Assembly: GCA_033239125.1 (NCBI GenBank)
Contig: BSWB01000008.1
Location: 2,696,001-2,760,000 of the forward strand
Direction of reading: 5' to 3'
DNA: 64,000 nt
Origin: Fagopyrum homotropicum
Taxonomy: Eukaryota; Streptophyta; Magnoliopsida; Caryophyllales; Polygonaceae
Of this stretch, positions 44,388 through 55,149 are shown piece after piece. The notes under the pieces were generated by a model, which was not told the DNA's origin, did no database searches, and was given only the letters and a program-made list of their open reading frames with translations. The translations under genes and the position numbers were made by a program. The first letter of the stretch is position 1. The number at the start of each line of letters is the position of its first letter.

Positions 44388-46834
44388 TCACATGGTGTTT
44401 GGCAGTAGAGGTTGAACATCAAAGTGAGCACGAACCGGAAGAGGGTTTGACAACAACTCGCCGTCACTCATCTCGGACATGTCAATGTCACTGAACCCAT
44501 CGTCCCGGAAAACATGTTGATCCCAATCAGACACTTGAGCCGGTGACTTGATGATCATATCCAACGCCATTGACACTTGCTTCATTGTAGGCCTCAATCT
44601 CCCTTTCCAACACAAGCAGCGTTTCGCCAGCTCAACCACGGCTTTCAAGTCCTCTTCACTCGCCTCCTTCATCACCTGAGGATCTACTATGTTCGACAAA
44701 TGCGAGTTTTTTATAAGGTACATGAACTCCGTCACCAAGTTCATCTGCTCCATCGTTGAAGCTCTGTATATCGGTTTCTTCCTAGTCAAAAGCTCCAACA
44801 GAACAACTCCAAAACTATAAACATCGCTTTTATCGGAAAACTTGTATGTTTGCATGTATTCCGGATCCAGATACCCCATTGTACCTTGAACAAGGGTGGT
44901 AAAGTGTGTTTGATCGACTGCAATGGTTTTCGAAGATCCAAAATCCGAGACCTTTGCGGTGTATTTGGCATCCAATAGTATGTTCGTAGATTTTATATCT
45001 CTGTGGTAGATAGGAATGTGAGAAGATGAATGTAGATATGCAATAGCAGCAGCTGAATCTGCAGCTATCCTTAAACGCATCTCCCAGCTCATTACGAAGC
45101 CTTCTTCGGGATCATGAATGTGTTGAGAAAGTGTTCCATTGGAAATGAACTCGTAAACAAGAAGAGGAACTTCCGTCTCTAGACAACATCCTAACAGCTT
45201 CACCACATGTTTGTGGCTGATTTGAGAGAGAATAGCAACCTCGTTTATGAACTGCTCCAACTGGCTTTCGTCGAGCTGCTTCGATTTCTTGATTGCAACA
45301 ATTCTTCCGTCTGTTAACATACCTTTGTAGACAGTGCCTTGCCCGCCTTGGCCGAGTATTCGGTTTTCATTGAAGTAATCTGTTGCTTTCTCTAATTCAC
45401 TGATGGTGAATATCTTTGTTTTCTCAACAAAACCTTCATTAGATGTTAGTTGCTGCTGCAACAAAAACCCGCCATTTCGCTTGAAGAATTTAGCTTTTTT
45501 ACTCGTCTCTCGCGTTGTTCTAATGAAGTAATATAGCCTGCAGAGAATGAGTGCCAAGAGTACTATGCCAAAGCCAATGCTCAGTCCTGCATTCATCAGC
45601 TGAAACTTTTATCAATGAAGTTCAATTTAAACTAAGGGTCCGTTTGGTTTTAATTCCAGAAACGGAAATGGAATGAAAACGAATCTAGTCCATACATATA
45701 CCCTTGTTTATGAATTCTAAAAAAAATTCATTAAGAATAAGATACACATATGGACTAGATTCATTTTCATTCTGTTTCCGAAGTTACAACCAAACGGGAG
45801 CTAAGTTCTAAGTTGATATTCATACCAAGGATGGCTGGAAGATTTTTGATTGTTCTCTTTTCACAAGAATATGTGCCAGAGATAAGATGTCCAGTAGTAC
45901 TATTCCATTTTCCGCGACAATATCCTCGACAATCCTTGCATTCTGCATTAACTGATTCAATTCAAAGAAATTGAGGTTACAATCATGTCAAAATCATATA
46001 TTGAAATGATTCAGTTAAGTAAGCACCTTGACATCCATCAGAAAGATAAGGATTTCCGTGATAGCCAGCTGCGCATTCGCAGTAGGTACTATTGGTGGTT
46101 TGATCATGACTACAATTGGCATTCGCCAGCTCAAGATTGCTCATCCAACTCCATGATAACACTACTGGTACTACAGATGATGGATCTAAAGCCGAAAGCT
46201 TTCCGGCATATCTATTGACAGAGTCACTCTTTACCAAAGTAGCCACAAGGCAGTTCTGATGCCCATCTAATGCTGTCTGGCTATTGAAATTCATCTCATA
46301 AAATGGAAAGTAGCCGTAGCTTACAGAAGACAGCTGAGCTTGGCAACACTGAACCCCAAAGCAATCGTCTGTGTTGTTGTTGTCGTTGTTGTTGTTGCTG
46401 CTGCAAACAGTAGCGCATCCGGTCATAGCTTTCTTGGATTGGGTAACTAAGGAGACACTTCCTGGACAGCCCTCCATGACCAAAGTATTATATTGAGTTG
46501 ATATATTATATGGGCTTCGCCTTAAATCAATACCAAGTTTAGCATCTGTATTACACACATTGAAGGGCTGTATGCCGAGAATGACAGTCGGCGAGCCGTA
46601 TTGATTAGCATGGTTGATGTTTACCTCCATGACCTGAAAGCCGAGTTTAGATAAGATGGGTCTGGACGCATTGCAATCGATCTCGAACCAGGAGTTTAGA
46701 GAACAGTTGAGACCCACACCAAATGGGAAAGGGATGGTGATATCACCACAAGTAGAGTTGCAACCAGGCTGTGCAATGGAAGGAGCTGCATCTGAAAGGA
46801 GAGGTAACAGTAGCAGTAAGAATAGTAGCTGCAT
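44388..46834 (-). CDS. Wall-associated-kinase-like receptor kinase (three exons)
   Basis: I read exons 46834-46027, 45951-45826 and 45586-44388, with GT/AG borders (AAG|gtgctt, tcag|TTAATG, TTG|gtatga, gcag|GACTG). They join to 2133 nt, exactly 711 codons. The 710-residue protein has a signal peptide (MQLLFLLLLLPLL), a cysteine-rich GUB_WAK pectin-binding-like domain (CGDITIPFPFG), an EGF-like region (CECAAGYHGNPYLSDGC, about 240-300), a membrane helix (about 313-333) and a kinase with GQGGQGTV (390-397), invariant Lys 411, HRDIKSTN (Asp 508) and DFG (Asp 526). It would sit in the plasma membrane and signal from the cell wall in growth or defence. All catalytic residues are kept. Intron 2 is mostly a MITE, and a young Copia element stands 247 bp upstream. 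Confidence 0.9.
45636..45801. mobile_element. Tourist-like MITE in intron 2 of the kinase gene
   Basis: GGGTCCGTTTGGTTTTAATTCC and its inverted partner near AACCAAACGGGAGC end the 166-bp element, with TAA on both sides (45633-45635, 45802-45804). Without it the 239-bp intron would be about 70 bp, similar to intron 1 (75 bp). It is a shortened relative of the MITE at 34614. Confidence 0.8.
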
Positions 46835-47080
46835 TTTCTGAGCAGAAGAGGAGCTATCACAAGATTTGAGAGATTAAGTGTAGATGAAATCAAGCAGTGC
46901 CCAGAAAAGTCATCTGAACCTCAGCTTTTCAATCTTCCTAGTGGAAAATTTCATAAAATGACAAGAATGGTGGTGCCTACTGCCTAACAAACACTAACAA
47001 GAATTGTGCTAAGGATAAAGAAAGTCAATAATTGTAGTGGAGTGCAGTGCTGGAGCCAATCCTTAAGTACACTTTGTAAT
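46835..47080 (-). promoter_or_regulatory. 5' leader and proximal promoter of the kinase gene
   Basis: Only 246 bp separate the start codon from the inserted Copia element. I see no clear TATA box. The original upstream sequence continues at 51775, beyond the insertion. Confidence 0.5.
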
Positions 47081-47204
47081 TGTGAGAATTAGAATGAATT
47101 CCCCCTTAGGGTTTCCGTCATCAGACGGCTCATATTAATAATAAGCGGAGTTTACATAATTACATAAGGGCACCCTATATTTACAATATTTACATAATCT
47201 ATCA
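47081..47204 (-). repeat. 3' LTR of Copia copy 1
   Basis: Minus strand TGATAG...TCTCACA, 124 bp, identical to the 5' LTR. It is the LTR nearest to the kinase gene and points toward it. Confidence 0.95.
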
Positions 47205-50200
47205 TACCCCCGCAGTCGAAACTGGAGGAGGCTGAACAGTGAGACTGGATCTAAAATCTAGAAATAACTGTCGAGGAAGACCCTTTGTAAAAATGTCTGC
47301 GTACTGAAAAGCCGAAGGTACATGAAGAACTCTAACGTGACCACGGGCAACCTTGTCGCGGACGAAATGAATGTCGATTTCAATATGCTTAGTCCGTTGG
47401 TGTTGAACCGGGTTGCTGGCTAGATAAGTAGCAGAAATGTTATCCGTGTAGACAATGGAAGCCTTGGCAAGAGGACAATGTAACTCCAGTAGGAGGTTAC
47501 GCAACCAAGAACATTCGGAAACAACATTGGCGACTCCTCTATACTCTGCTTCTGCACTGGATCTAGAAACGACAGATTGCCGTTTGGCTGACCATGAGAT
47601 TAAAGTGTCATTGAAGAAGACACAGTAACCTGACGTCGAGCGGCGTGTATCAGGGCATCCTGCCCAATCAGCATCTGTGTAGGCAATAAGATCAGATTTC
47701 GGAGAAGAGGAGATGGTGATACCTAACGAGGATGTCCCAGAAATGTAGCGGATAATGCGCTTCAGAGCTGCAAAATGAGCTTCCCTGGGATCATGCATAA
47801 AAAGGCACACCTGCTGTACTGCAAAACTGATGTCAGGCCGGGTGAAGGTGAGGTACTGCAGTGCCCCGGCAAGACTGCGATAAAGTGTCGGATCACTAAC
47901 AGCAGGGCTGGATGAAGCACTTAACTTGACAGATGTCTCAGCCGGGGTAGCAGAGGGTTTGCAGTTAGACATCTTTGCTCTTTCAACAATTTCGCGAGCA
48001 TATTTATCCTGGGACAGGAATAAGCCAGTGGATGTCCGACGAACAGAAATGCCCAAGAAATATGACAAGGGGCCTAAATCTTTCAGAGCAAATTCTTTAC
48101 TCAGAAGCTTGATCAGATGCTTGCGCAGGGCGTCAGAAGAAGCCGTAAGGACAATATCATCGACATACAGAAGCAGATAGGCAGTGTCAGATCCTTGATT
48201 AAAAATAAAAAGGGAGGAGTCACTCTTACTGCTAATAAATCCGATGCGATGAAGAAAGCCTGCAAAGCGTTGAAACCATGCCCGGGGAGCCTGCTTCAGA
48301 CCATATAGAGACTTCTGTAAAAGGCAAACATGATTGGGTTTGGAGGGGTCGCGGAAGCCTGGTGGTTGAAACATATATACTGTTTCGTTCAGATGGCCAT
48401 GAAGGAAAGCATTTTGAACATCCAACTGATGAATGGACCAAGAGCGGGATACTGCAATGCTGAGAACCATACGGATGGTCGCTGGCTTAACAACAGGACT
48501 GAAAGTCTCATCACAATCAATTCCAACCTGCTGAGAACAACCGTTAGCAACTAGGCGAGCCTTGTATCGCTCCAGGGAACCATCAGACCTGTACTTGTGC
48601 TTAAAAATCCACATGCATCTCACAATATTAGCATCGTTAGGACGAGGAATCAGGACCCAAGTCTTATTTCGCATAAGGGCTCGATACTCATCGAGCATGG
48701 CAGCGGTCCAACACGGGTCTTGAAGAGCTACATTGTGGGATTTGGGAATTGGGGATAAGCTAGTGGTGGAGACGGAAAGGTCAAAAATAGGCTTGGGTTT
48801 AACGATGCCGGATTGACTCCGAGTTTGAGGACGTGTCGGAAGTGGTGTGGGTGGAGCTGGCTGGATCGGCTCATTTAAAGTGGAGCTGGATGGTGTAGGT
48901 GGCGAATGGGATTGATGTGGGATGGCAGCTATGAGTTCTGGGCCGGTCAGAGGGATTGGATCCGTAGCAGCAGGCTGGGGCGGCAAGGAAGTGGGCTGAA
49001 GGATGTGTCCCACTGGTGGGCCGGAGGGGCTGGGCTGAAACAAAGGTCCCACTGATGGGCCGGAGGAGCTGAAAGAAGGACCTGGGCCGGATGGTGGGAC
49101 TGGGCTAGGCGCAGTAGCAGCAGAGGATTGGAAAGGGGCAGCCGAAAATGAAGGCTGAGATGTGTCCTGAAGTCTTCTGAGGAAGGCTGTATGGTACGGA
49201 GAAAATTCGTCGTGGGTGAGAAAATCATAGTTATCCGGGGAGGAGCTATTCCGGGTGGAGAACGGAAAATGAGATTCATCAAAAGTGACATGACGGGAAA
49301 TGATGATTTTATGTGTATCCAACTCTAGACATTTGTAACCCCGATGGTGAGTGGGATACCCTAGGAAAACGCACTTTGTAGTGCGAGGTTGAAGTTTGTG
49401 GGATAAAGTTGCGCTTTGATTTGGATAACAAAGGCAACCGAAAACCCGGAGATGACCTAAGGATGGTGTAGTGTGGTATAACACTTGGGTAGGAGATCGA
49501 TTTTGAATTGTGGTGGAAGGAAGAATATTGAGAAGATAGCAAGATGTCTCTAAGGCGTGAGGCCAGTAGGAGACGGGAATAGACGCATGAAAAAGAAGAG
49601 ACCGCATCATGTTGTTGATTGTACGAATGGTACGCTCAGCTTTGCCATTTTGGGGAGAAGTATGAGGACACGAAAAACGAAAAGAGATGCCATGAGTAGC
49701 AAAAAACTTGTGAAAATTCGAGTTGTTAAACTCACCCCCCATGTCGCATTGGAAACTTTTAATATTTGTGCGAAATTGTGTTTGAACTAGTTTGTGAAAT
49801 TGCCCAAAAATTTCGAAAACTTGTGACTTAAACTTGAGCGGAAAGATCCATAAGAAATGAGAAAAGTCATCAAGAAACAACAAGTAATATTTAAAACCTT
49901 CCCGGCTAGGGATAGGAGAGGTCCAAATATCACTATGAATGATATCGAAAGGTGCAAAAGTACAAGTAGATGAGCGATCAAACGCAAGTCTATGATGTTT
50001 TCCAAGTTGACACGCATGGCAAAGAGAAGGAGAAGACTCCTTAATACATTTAAAAAAAGAAGAATTTCGAAGAAAATTAAAGACTGGTAAGCCGGGATGA
50101 CCTAGACGAGCATGCCAAGTAGAAGAAGACTCTGCTGAGAGGGCATGTGGTGAACTAACTGGTAGATTAGTAACCGGATAGAGCTCCCCGGAGCTATTAC

Positions 50201-51566
50201 ACCTCAGACGAACGGTCCCCGTATGTAGATCCTTCACAGAGAAACCAAAAGGGTCAAATTCAACAGTAGCAAGGTTATCAGTTGTAAAACGTCTAACGGA
50301 GACAAGGTTTTTGACAATTTTGGGTGCGACTAGGATGTTGGATAAACGAAGAGGTTTGTCTCGGGTGGGTAGGATAGCATCACCAAGACCTGTAGAAGGA
50401 ATACGCATACCATTGCCAACAATTATCGAATTTAATGAACCATTATGCGAAAAAGACGAGAGATTACCGGAATTATTCGTCATGTGCGAGGTGGCTCCCG
50501 TGTCCATGTACCATAAATTATCCGTCGGATTTAACGTCATTGTTGCAAATGACTGGTCCAGTGAAGTGGGCTGAGCAGCATAGGAATTAAAGTCCTGCGT
50601 GTAATGGGCTTGCTGGGGACCGAAATTGGGCCCAGATCCAAGAATGCCCTGTTGGGTATTTGGGTAAGGACAAGGTGGAGGAGGGATTGGGCCGGGAATG
50701 GGGTGGGCTGGTATCCAGGTCTGCGCAGCATGTGGCCCGGCAGCAGATTGCTGAAGAGGGACCCACCCAACATTGGGCCGGAAGAAGAAGCGCTGGGCTG
50801 CTGGAGTGTTGTTGTTTGTGGACCGGGCCTTGCCCTTTCTTCCTTTGGGTCGGCTGCCACTGGGCTTGTCTGCAGCAGCTGGAGGGTTTCCAGTAGTTGC
50901 TGTTGACGCATCTGCTGCGGCGGTGAGGGCCGATGAAGATTTGTCGGAGCCGGTTTGCGCCGCCAGCCGGGTTTCCTCGAGAAGCAGTTGAGAACGTGCT
51001 TTGATAAAACTCGGAAGTGGATCCGTTTGCTGAATAAAACTCGCCACAGCATTGTATTCAGATGGGAGACCCGAGATTAGTTGAAGAACTAAACGAGTTG
51101 CAGGAACCGGTGATCCGACTCCTTTTAGTTGATCTGCCAATGACTTGAGATGTTGACAAAATTTATTCATAGAGGAGAAACCGGATAGCTTACAGTTGGA
51201 GAACTCGTGTTCAAGATACACTGCCCGAGTGTTTTTGTTATCTTGAAAAATATCCTTGACGCGATTCCAAGCTTGGAGCGCCGTATCGTCGGAGTCAAGG
51301 ATTTGAAGAAGAATGTCGCGGGAGACTGTACTGTAAATCCACTGAAGAACAGTGGCATCAACTTGAAGCCATAAGGAATTGTCGATGTCTGTAGGTCGCG
51401 GAACTGATTCATCAATATGATCAAGGACATTATGAGCCTTCGCAGTAACGCGAAAAAGAGTGACCCAAGATGCATAAGGGGTATCATGATCTAGAACAAG
51501 GGCGATGTTGTTCTTGATATTCGAGATTCCGAGAGCAGAGTGGAAAGAAGGCTTTTTGTCGGCCAT
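47202..51566 (-). CDS. Copia gag-pol polyprotein, intact
   Basis: The 1454-residue frame starts MADKKPSFHSALGISNIK. Order: gag (about 1-210), a basic Pro/Asn-rich stretch without CCHC knuckle, protease with DTGAT (Asp 355), integrase zinc region (RLGHPG, CHACQLGKHH, to 525), integrase core Asp 546 (HSDIW), Asp 608 (CDMGGEF) and Glu 644 (GKAERT), a Pro/Ser-rich linker (810-920), RT with KARLVANGCSQQ and YVDD (1134-1137), and RNase H with DADWAGC, SSAEAEYR and YTDN. All catalytic residues are present. The stop codon TGA is formed by the first three bases of the 3' LTR. The polyprotein would reverse transcribe and insert the element. Confidence 0.95.
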   Translation of the reverse strand: MADKKPSFHSALGISNIKNNIALVLDHDTPYASWVTLFRVTAKAHNVLDHIDESVPRPTDIDNSLWLQVDATVLQWIYSTVSRDILLQILDSDDTALQAWNRVKDIFQDNKNTRAVYLEHEFSNCKLSGFSSMNKFCQHLKSLADQLKGVGSPVPATRLVLQLISGLPSEYNAVASFIQQTDPLPSFIKARSQLLLEETRLAAQTGSDKSSSALTAAADASTATTGNPPAAADKPSGSRPKGRKGKARSTNNNTPAAQRFFFRPNVGWVPLQQSAAGPHAAQTWIPAHPIPGPIPPPPCPYPNTQQGILGSGPNFGPQQAHYTQDFNSYAAQPTSLDQSFATMTLNPTDNLWYMDTGATSHMTNNSGNLSSFSHNGSLNSIIVGNGMRIPSTGLGDAILPTRDKPLRLSNILVAPKIVKNLVSVRRFTTDNLATVEFDPFGFSVKDLHTGTVRLRCNSSGELYPVTNLPVSSPHALSAESSSTWHARLGHPGLPVFNFLRNSSFFKCIKESSPSLCHACQLGKHHRLAFDRSSTCTFAPFDIIHSDIWTSPIPSREGFKYYLLFLDDFSHFLWIFPLKFKSQVFEIFGQFHKLVQTQFRTNIKSFQCDMGGEFNNSNFHKFFATHGISFRFSCPHTSPQNGKAERTIRTINNMMRSLLFHASIPVSYWPHALETSCYLLNILPSTTIQNRSPTQVLYHTTPSLGHLRVFGCLCYPNQSATLSHKLQPRTTKCVFLGYPTHHRGYKCLELDTHKIIISRHVTFDESHFPFSTRNSSSPDNYDFLTHDEFSPYHTAFLRRLQDTSQPSFSAAPFQSSAATAPSPVPPSGPGPSFSSSGPSVGPLFQPSPSGPPVGHILQPTSLPPQPAATDPIPLTGPELIAAIPHQSHSPPTPSSSTLNEPIQPAPPTPLPTRPQTRSQSGIVKPKPIFDLSVSTTSLSPIPKSHNVALQDPCWTAAMLDEYRALMRNKTWVLIPRPNDANIVRCMWIFKHKYRSDGSLERYKARLVANGCSQQVGIDCDETFSPVVKPATIRMVLSIAVSRSWSIHQLDVQNAFLHGHLNETVYMFQPPGFRDPSKPNHVCLLQKSLYGLKQAPRAWFQRFAGFLHRIGFISSKSDSSLFIFNQGSDTAYLLLYVDDIVLTASSDALRKHLIKLLSKEFALKDLGPLSYFLGISVRRTSTGLFLSQDKYAREIVERAKMSNCKPSATPAETSVKLSASSSPAVSDPTLYRSLAGALQYLTFTRPDISFAVQQVCLFMHDPREAHFAALKRIIRYISGTSSLGITISSSPKSDLIAYTDADWAGCPDTRRSTSGYCVFFNDTLISWSAKRQSVVSRSSAEAEYRGVANVVSECSWLRNLLLELHCPLAKASIVYTDNISATYLASNPVQHQRTKHIEIDIHFVRDKVARGHVRVLHVPSAFQYADIFTKGLPRQLFLDFRSSLTVQPPPVSTAGV
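47205..47214 (-). other. Polypurine tract of Copia copy 1
   Basis: Minus strand TGCGGGGGTA lies directly before the 3' LTR and still codes for the last residues of gag-pol. Confidence 0.7.
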
Positions 51567-51633
51567 CGGAGCAAGATTGCCGGCGAAAGAGGTGAAGGGG
51601 AAGGTGCAGCGGATTAGGGTTAGAGGATAGAAG

Positions 51634-51645
51634 CATCTGATACCA
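51634..51645 (-). other. Primer binding site of Copia copy 1
   Basis: Minus strand TGGTATCAGATG follows the 5' LTR without spacer and is complementary to the 3' end of initiator Met tRNA. Confidence 0.85.
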
Positions 51646-51769
51646 TGTGAGAATTAGAATGAATTCCCCCTTAGGGTTTCCGTCATCAGACGGCTCATAT
51701 TAATAATAAGCGGAGTTTACATAATTACATAAGGGCACCCTATATTTACAATATTTACATAATCTATCA
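51646..51769 (-). repeat. 5' LTR of Copia copy 1
   Basis: Identical to the 3' LTR (124 bp), followed on the right by the target duplication GTAAT. Confidence 0.95.
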
Positions 51770-52042
51770 GTAATCACTGTTTTGTAGTACAATTTCTAGG
51801 AAGAGCTTATATTTGGCAATATGACAAAAATTCTGAGAAAGACAAGAGGAATGTGCCCCGCAGTGTAATGAAATATAAATAGTTTGCCCAAGTCAACTTA
51901 ATAATGAGCAGCCACTCCCCCCCCCCCCAAAAAAAAAAAAAAAAGGAGCAACCAATAAAGTTTGATGACTCTAAGCTCAAATTAGTGTAGGACTTCTGCC
52001 CTAACATTAAGGAGCCCCAATGGTTCAATAAATTCACATCTA
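51770..52042. other. Displaced distal promoter region of the kinase gene
   Basis: This sequence joined the kinase 5' region before the Copia insertion, as the target duplication shows. It contains a C-run next to an A-run (51917-51944) and no gene. Confidence 0.5.
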
Positions 52043-52223
52043 GGTGCCCGTTTGGTTGGAGCGGTGGAATGAAAACGGAATGGAATCGAATAAGGGTAGA
52101 GAAAGGAATTAGAATGGATGAGATTACTTTTATGTGTTAAAAACCTCCAACCAAACGTAGTTTTTGATTGATTCGGAATCATTCCGTTACCGGGAATGAT
52201 TCCCGGTGCTTCCAAACGGGCCC
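52043..52223. mobile_element. Tourist-like MITE (181 bp)
   Basis: GGTGCCCGTTTGGTTGG and CCAAACGGGCCC end the element, with CTA on both sides (52040-52042, 52224-52226). Inner parts (GGAATGAAAACGGAATGG) parallel the MITEs at 34614 and 45636. Confidence 0.65.
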
Positions 52224-52820
52224 CTAGAGAGGAATCAACTAATCCGGATCCTCCACCGATCACCAGGGACAACGGCTCGACAAGGTGTTGGTTGACCCGG
52301 GACTGTTAATTAATGAAAATATACGGCTGGAATTGTTGCAGGTTAGGCAACCGTAACACTATTGTTGGTCTTCGGGTTAGATTCGGAGAGATAGTTCATC
52401 TATCATTTTCTTGATGGAAATGAAATTTTAAAACGTGATTTGGAGGATGTTATTGATCGTGGAAGTTTTATCGAAAAGTAACAACAACAACAACAACAAA
52501 ACCTCCGCGCGCAAGGATGCGGGATTGGATATAGTATAATCGGGTATTGAATCATATGGGCTGCAGCTGATTGCATAATACTAATAATAAATTATTTTGT
52601 GTGAAAAGCTAGGCAATAAGGTAGCAGTTGTAACAAGCGAAAGCAATAACGATTGTCAATAAATATGTGATGGAAGCGATCAAGGAAACATGAACAAAAA
52701 CATCTAAAGAGGGGTTGTCCTAAATGATAATACAATCATCATTCTTAACAACATTAGTTATAGAACAAATATCATCATCAAGTAGGGAACATTTGGGGAG
52801 GTTAGGAAGAGTAAGGTTCA
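52224..52820. other. No gene recognised
   Basis: The stretch holds a short dispersed repeat shared with 36850 (GATCGTGGAAGTTTTATCGA at 52456), here expanded by (ACA)n, and otherwise AT-rich sequence. Confidence 0.6.
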
Positions 52821-53560
52821 TTATTTCTTCATCAAATTAAAAGATGATGAATCCCTCTCAAACATCGATGAGAGATCCAACAGTAGCAAGGAAGGGGCAT
52901 CCAAAGATCCCAAGTTCTTTAGTTTTTTCATCAACATCAACAACAACAAAGTCCACAAGCATCTCGTGTTGACAATCCTTACAACAATGTTCACAAGCAT
53001 GCCGACAAGTCTAATGACATGTCGCCCAAAGTCAAGGTGGATTTCATTGGGGATATTTCTCCTACTTATAAATCTGTACACATTTTTAACTAAGATAACA
53101 CTCACACTAGCTCTTAATTACATAATCAAGTGTGATTTCTTCCACCAAAGGTTAATGGAATGCAAAATCTTCTTGAATCTCCCATCTTGGGTAACATCTT
53201 TGTCCTGAGCATGGAGATGCATTCCTTGGTGATGTCAATTGAGCCTTCATAATTTCAGAGCTTCTTGTTGGATAGCAATTTCTTCATAAACTTTGAGTAC
53301 TAAGACATTTATTTTAATGCCTCAATAAGTGAAATCTCCAGGTAGAGCTTGTTCATGCGCTCTAGAAATTTTTCAAAATCTTCATCTAACTTCTTCCTGT
53401 TAGGAGTCTGAGAAAAATGAAAAGGAAGTTTAAGAGGTTTGGTAACAACTACCTCCTCAAGTTGTAGGGAGTTTTCCTTGAGTTTTCTCAAATTGTTGGC
53501 TGAGTTGAACAACTTGAGTTTCCTACATATTATGTCCTCTACTAAGCACTTCAATAGCGG
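52821..53560 (-). pseudogene. Ty3/Gypsy gag C-terminus and protease remnant
   Basis: The minus strand reads KPLKLPFHFSQTPNRKK, LDEDFEKFLERMNKLYLE and ISLIEALK (53309-53440), the gag-protease linker of Athila/Tat-type elements. Lower down come a broken protease text and, out of frame, DVDEKTKELGIFGCPFLATV near 52870-52930, the strand after the retropepsin active site. Stops are frequent. Further gag text (SMEENFKRMETAIEVL) lies at 53530-53640. Confidence 0.6.
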
Positions 53561-54161
53561 TTTCCATCCTCTTGAAATTTTCTTCCATACTTATCATTGA
53601 GTTCTTCATATCTCATATGGATCCAACGAGTGCTTGTTGTCCATTGACTAGCCTCTCCAAAAATTATCTCATGTATTGTTGGTGCGGTAGCTTGTGCAAG
53701 AGCTTGAGCTTGATCAAAGATTGGATCTTTGGGGAGAACTTCTTTGGAATAGTGGGAAATCCCTTTGTTGGAATGGAGGTCTTGCGTAGATATTGTCTCT
53801 TTGATTTCTCAAATAGTTGACTTATTCCAAGACTTCACAGTAATTCATGTATTCATTTTAAGTTTGATTAATCCTTTATCTCATGATATACACCCTTGAA
53901 AATTTAAAAAATCACATTAATCTCTAATTTAGCAACCGATGAAGTGGAATTAACATCAACAAGCTTCATCAAGGCTTGCACATTCTCAAATAACTTGTCA
54001 AGGCGTTCTTCTTTCAAACAGTGGAAATTTTCCTTTCTCATTCTCAACTCATATGTATATCATAATCATCACTAAAGTCACGTATGCCTACAAGAGGTCT
54101 CTCAATATGCAAATCTCCCAAAAACCTCAAAGTTAAGGTAGAAAATAAATCATTAAAAAAA
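53561..54161 (-). other. Decayed retroelement sequence
   Basis: Fragments of gag-like text on the minus strand occur near 53560-53820; the rest shows no recognisable domain on either strand. Confidence 0.4.
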
Positions 54162-55141
54162 TTAACAGTCAACTAAATCCCAAACATGAGATTTTCCATC
54201 AACTTGAATCATGCTTAGATGCCTCTTCCTAGGTTCAATCAAATGGAATAGGGGTTGTTTAGGAATATGATGCTTAGAATAAGATAATTCAAGTTCATCA
54301 TCACAAGTAGGATCGAGATCATCATCTAGCACATGCTCATCTCCACACATAAGCTTATCAACAACAATGCAAGTATGAGGAACATCTAAATCTCTTTCAA
54401 TAGCTAATTGATCAACGAACTCATCACAAAGAACATGCATATCAATAGACTCCAAAAGTTTAGCATGCTCATCAGTTATCATCCTAGATGTGGTATCCAA
54501 GGTATGAGGATCTTATAATTCAACAACCCTTTTAAGAAATTCAGCATGTAAAACAGGAGATGTAGCATCATCAATATTTTCCTCGTCACCAAAAATATTG
54601 CTAAAATGTTCCATAGATTCAGCAAGGTTTGCAATATGTTCGATAGACTCGGCATTCATAGCAATAGATCAATAAAATCAGCATACTTATCAACATGTGC
54701 AACAGAATCGATATCCTCAATAGAAGGACATGCATTTTCAACCTTAGCCTCTACAAAATCAGCATGCAACATAAGAGGTTTATCATCAATGCACTCATCC
54801 ATAGGGGCAATAAACTTATCATGATTAATAAGATCAACATGCTCTCGAAAAGGATCATTTAAATCGGCTTTTACATGATCACAAGATGTGTCAATAACTT
54901 CATCAATAATAAATTCATCACGGATCATATGTTGATCATCCAAATCAACCTTAAACTCACAAGATTCTTGACCAACTATCTCACTAACAACATTTTCATG
55001 CTCATCTAATTTAGAGGTAGAAGATATAAGATGACTCCCTTTTTGGGTTGTAGTAACCACAATCAATATTGTCGTTGAGGATGATGAAGATGGACTACAA
55101 ATAGGCGTTGTAGGAGGCGAAAGTAGGGGGTTGTGGCACAA
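54162..55141 (-). pseudogene. Acidic open frames of a Ty3/Gypsy protease-RT linker
   Basis: Two frames (54162-54500 and 54656-55141) encode Asp/Glu-rich text such as VDLDDQHMIRDEFIIDEV and CDEFVDQLAIERDLDVPH, with no known domain. They follow the protease remnant at 55150-55929 on the same strand, and comparable acidic linkers lie between protease and RT in element B (6800-6890). I take them for linker sequence; a separate gene is possible but unsupported. Confidence 0.4.
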
Positions 55142-55149
55142 GGTTTGAT

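Larger units (their letters stand above)
47081..51769 (-). mobile_element. Intact young Ale/Retrofit-type Copia element (copy 1)
   Basis: The two 124-bp LTRs (47081-47204, 51646-51769) appear identical base for base, the target duplication GTAAT (47076-47080, 51770-51774) is perfect, the primer site and the polypurine stretch are in place, and gag-pol is one open frame. This fits a very recent insertion and possible autonomy. The short LTRs and the protein text point to the Ale/Retrofit lineage. Confidence 0.95.

Noticed and set aside
47926..51052. Plus-strand frames opposite the intact Copia gag-pol
   Set aside because: They are complementary shadows of the open 1454-residue frame.
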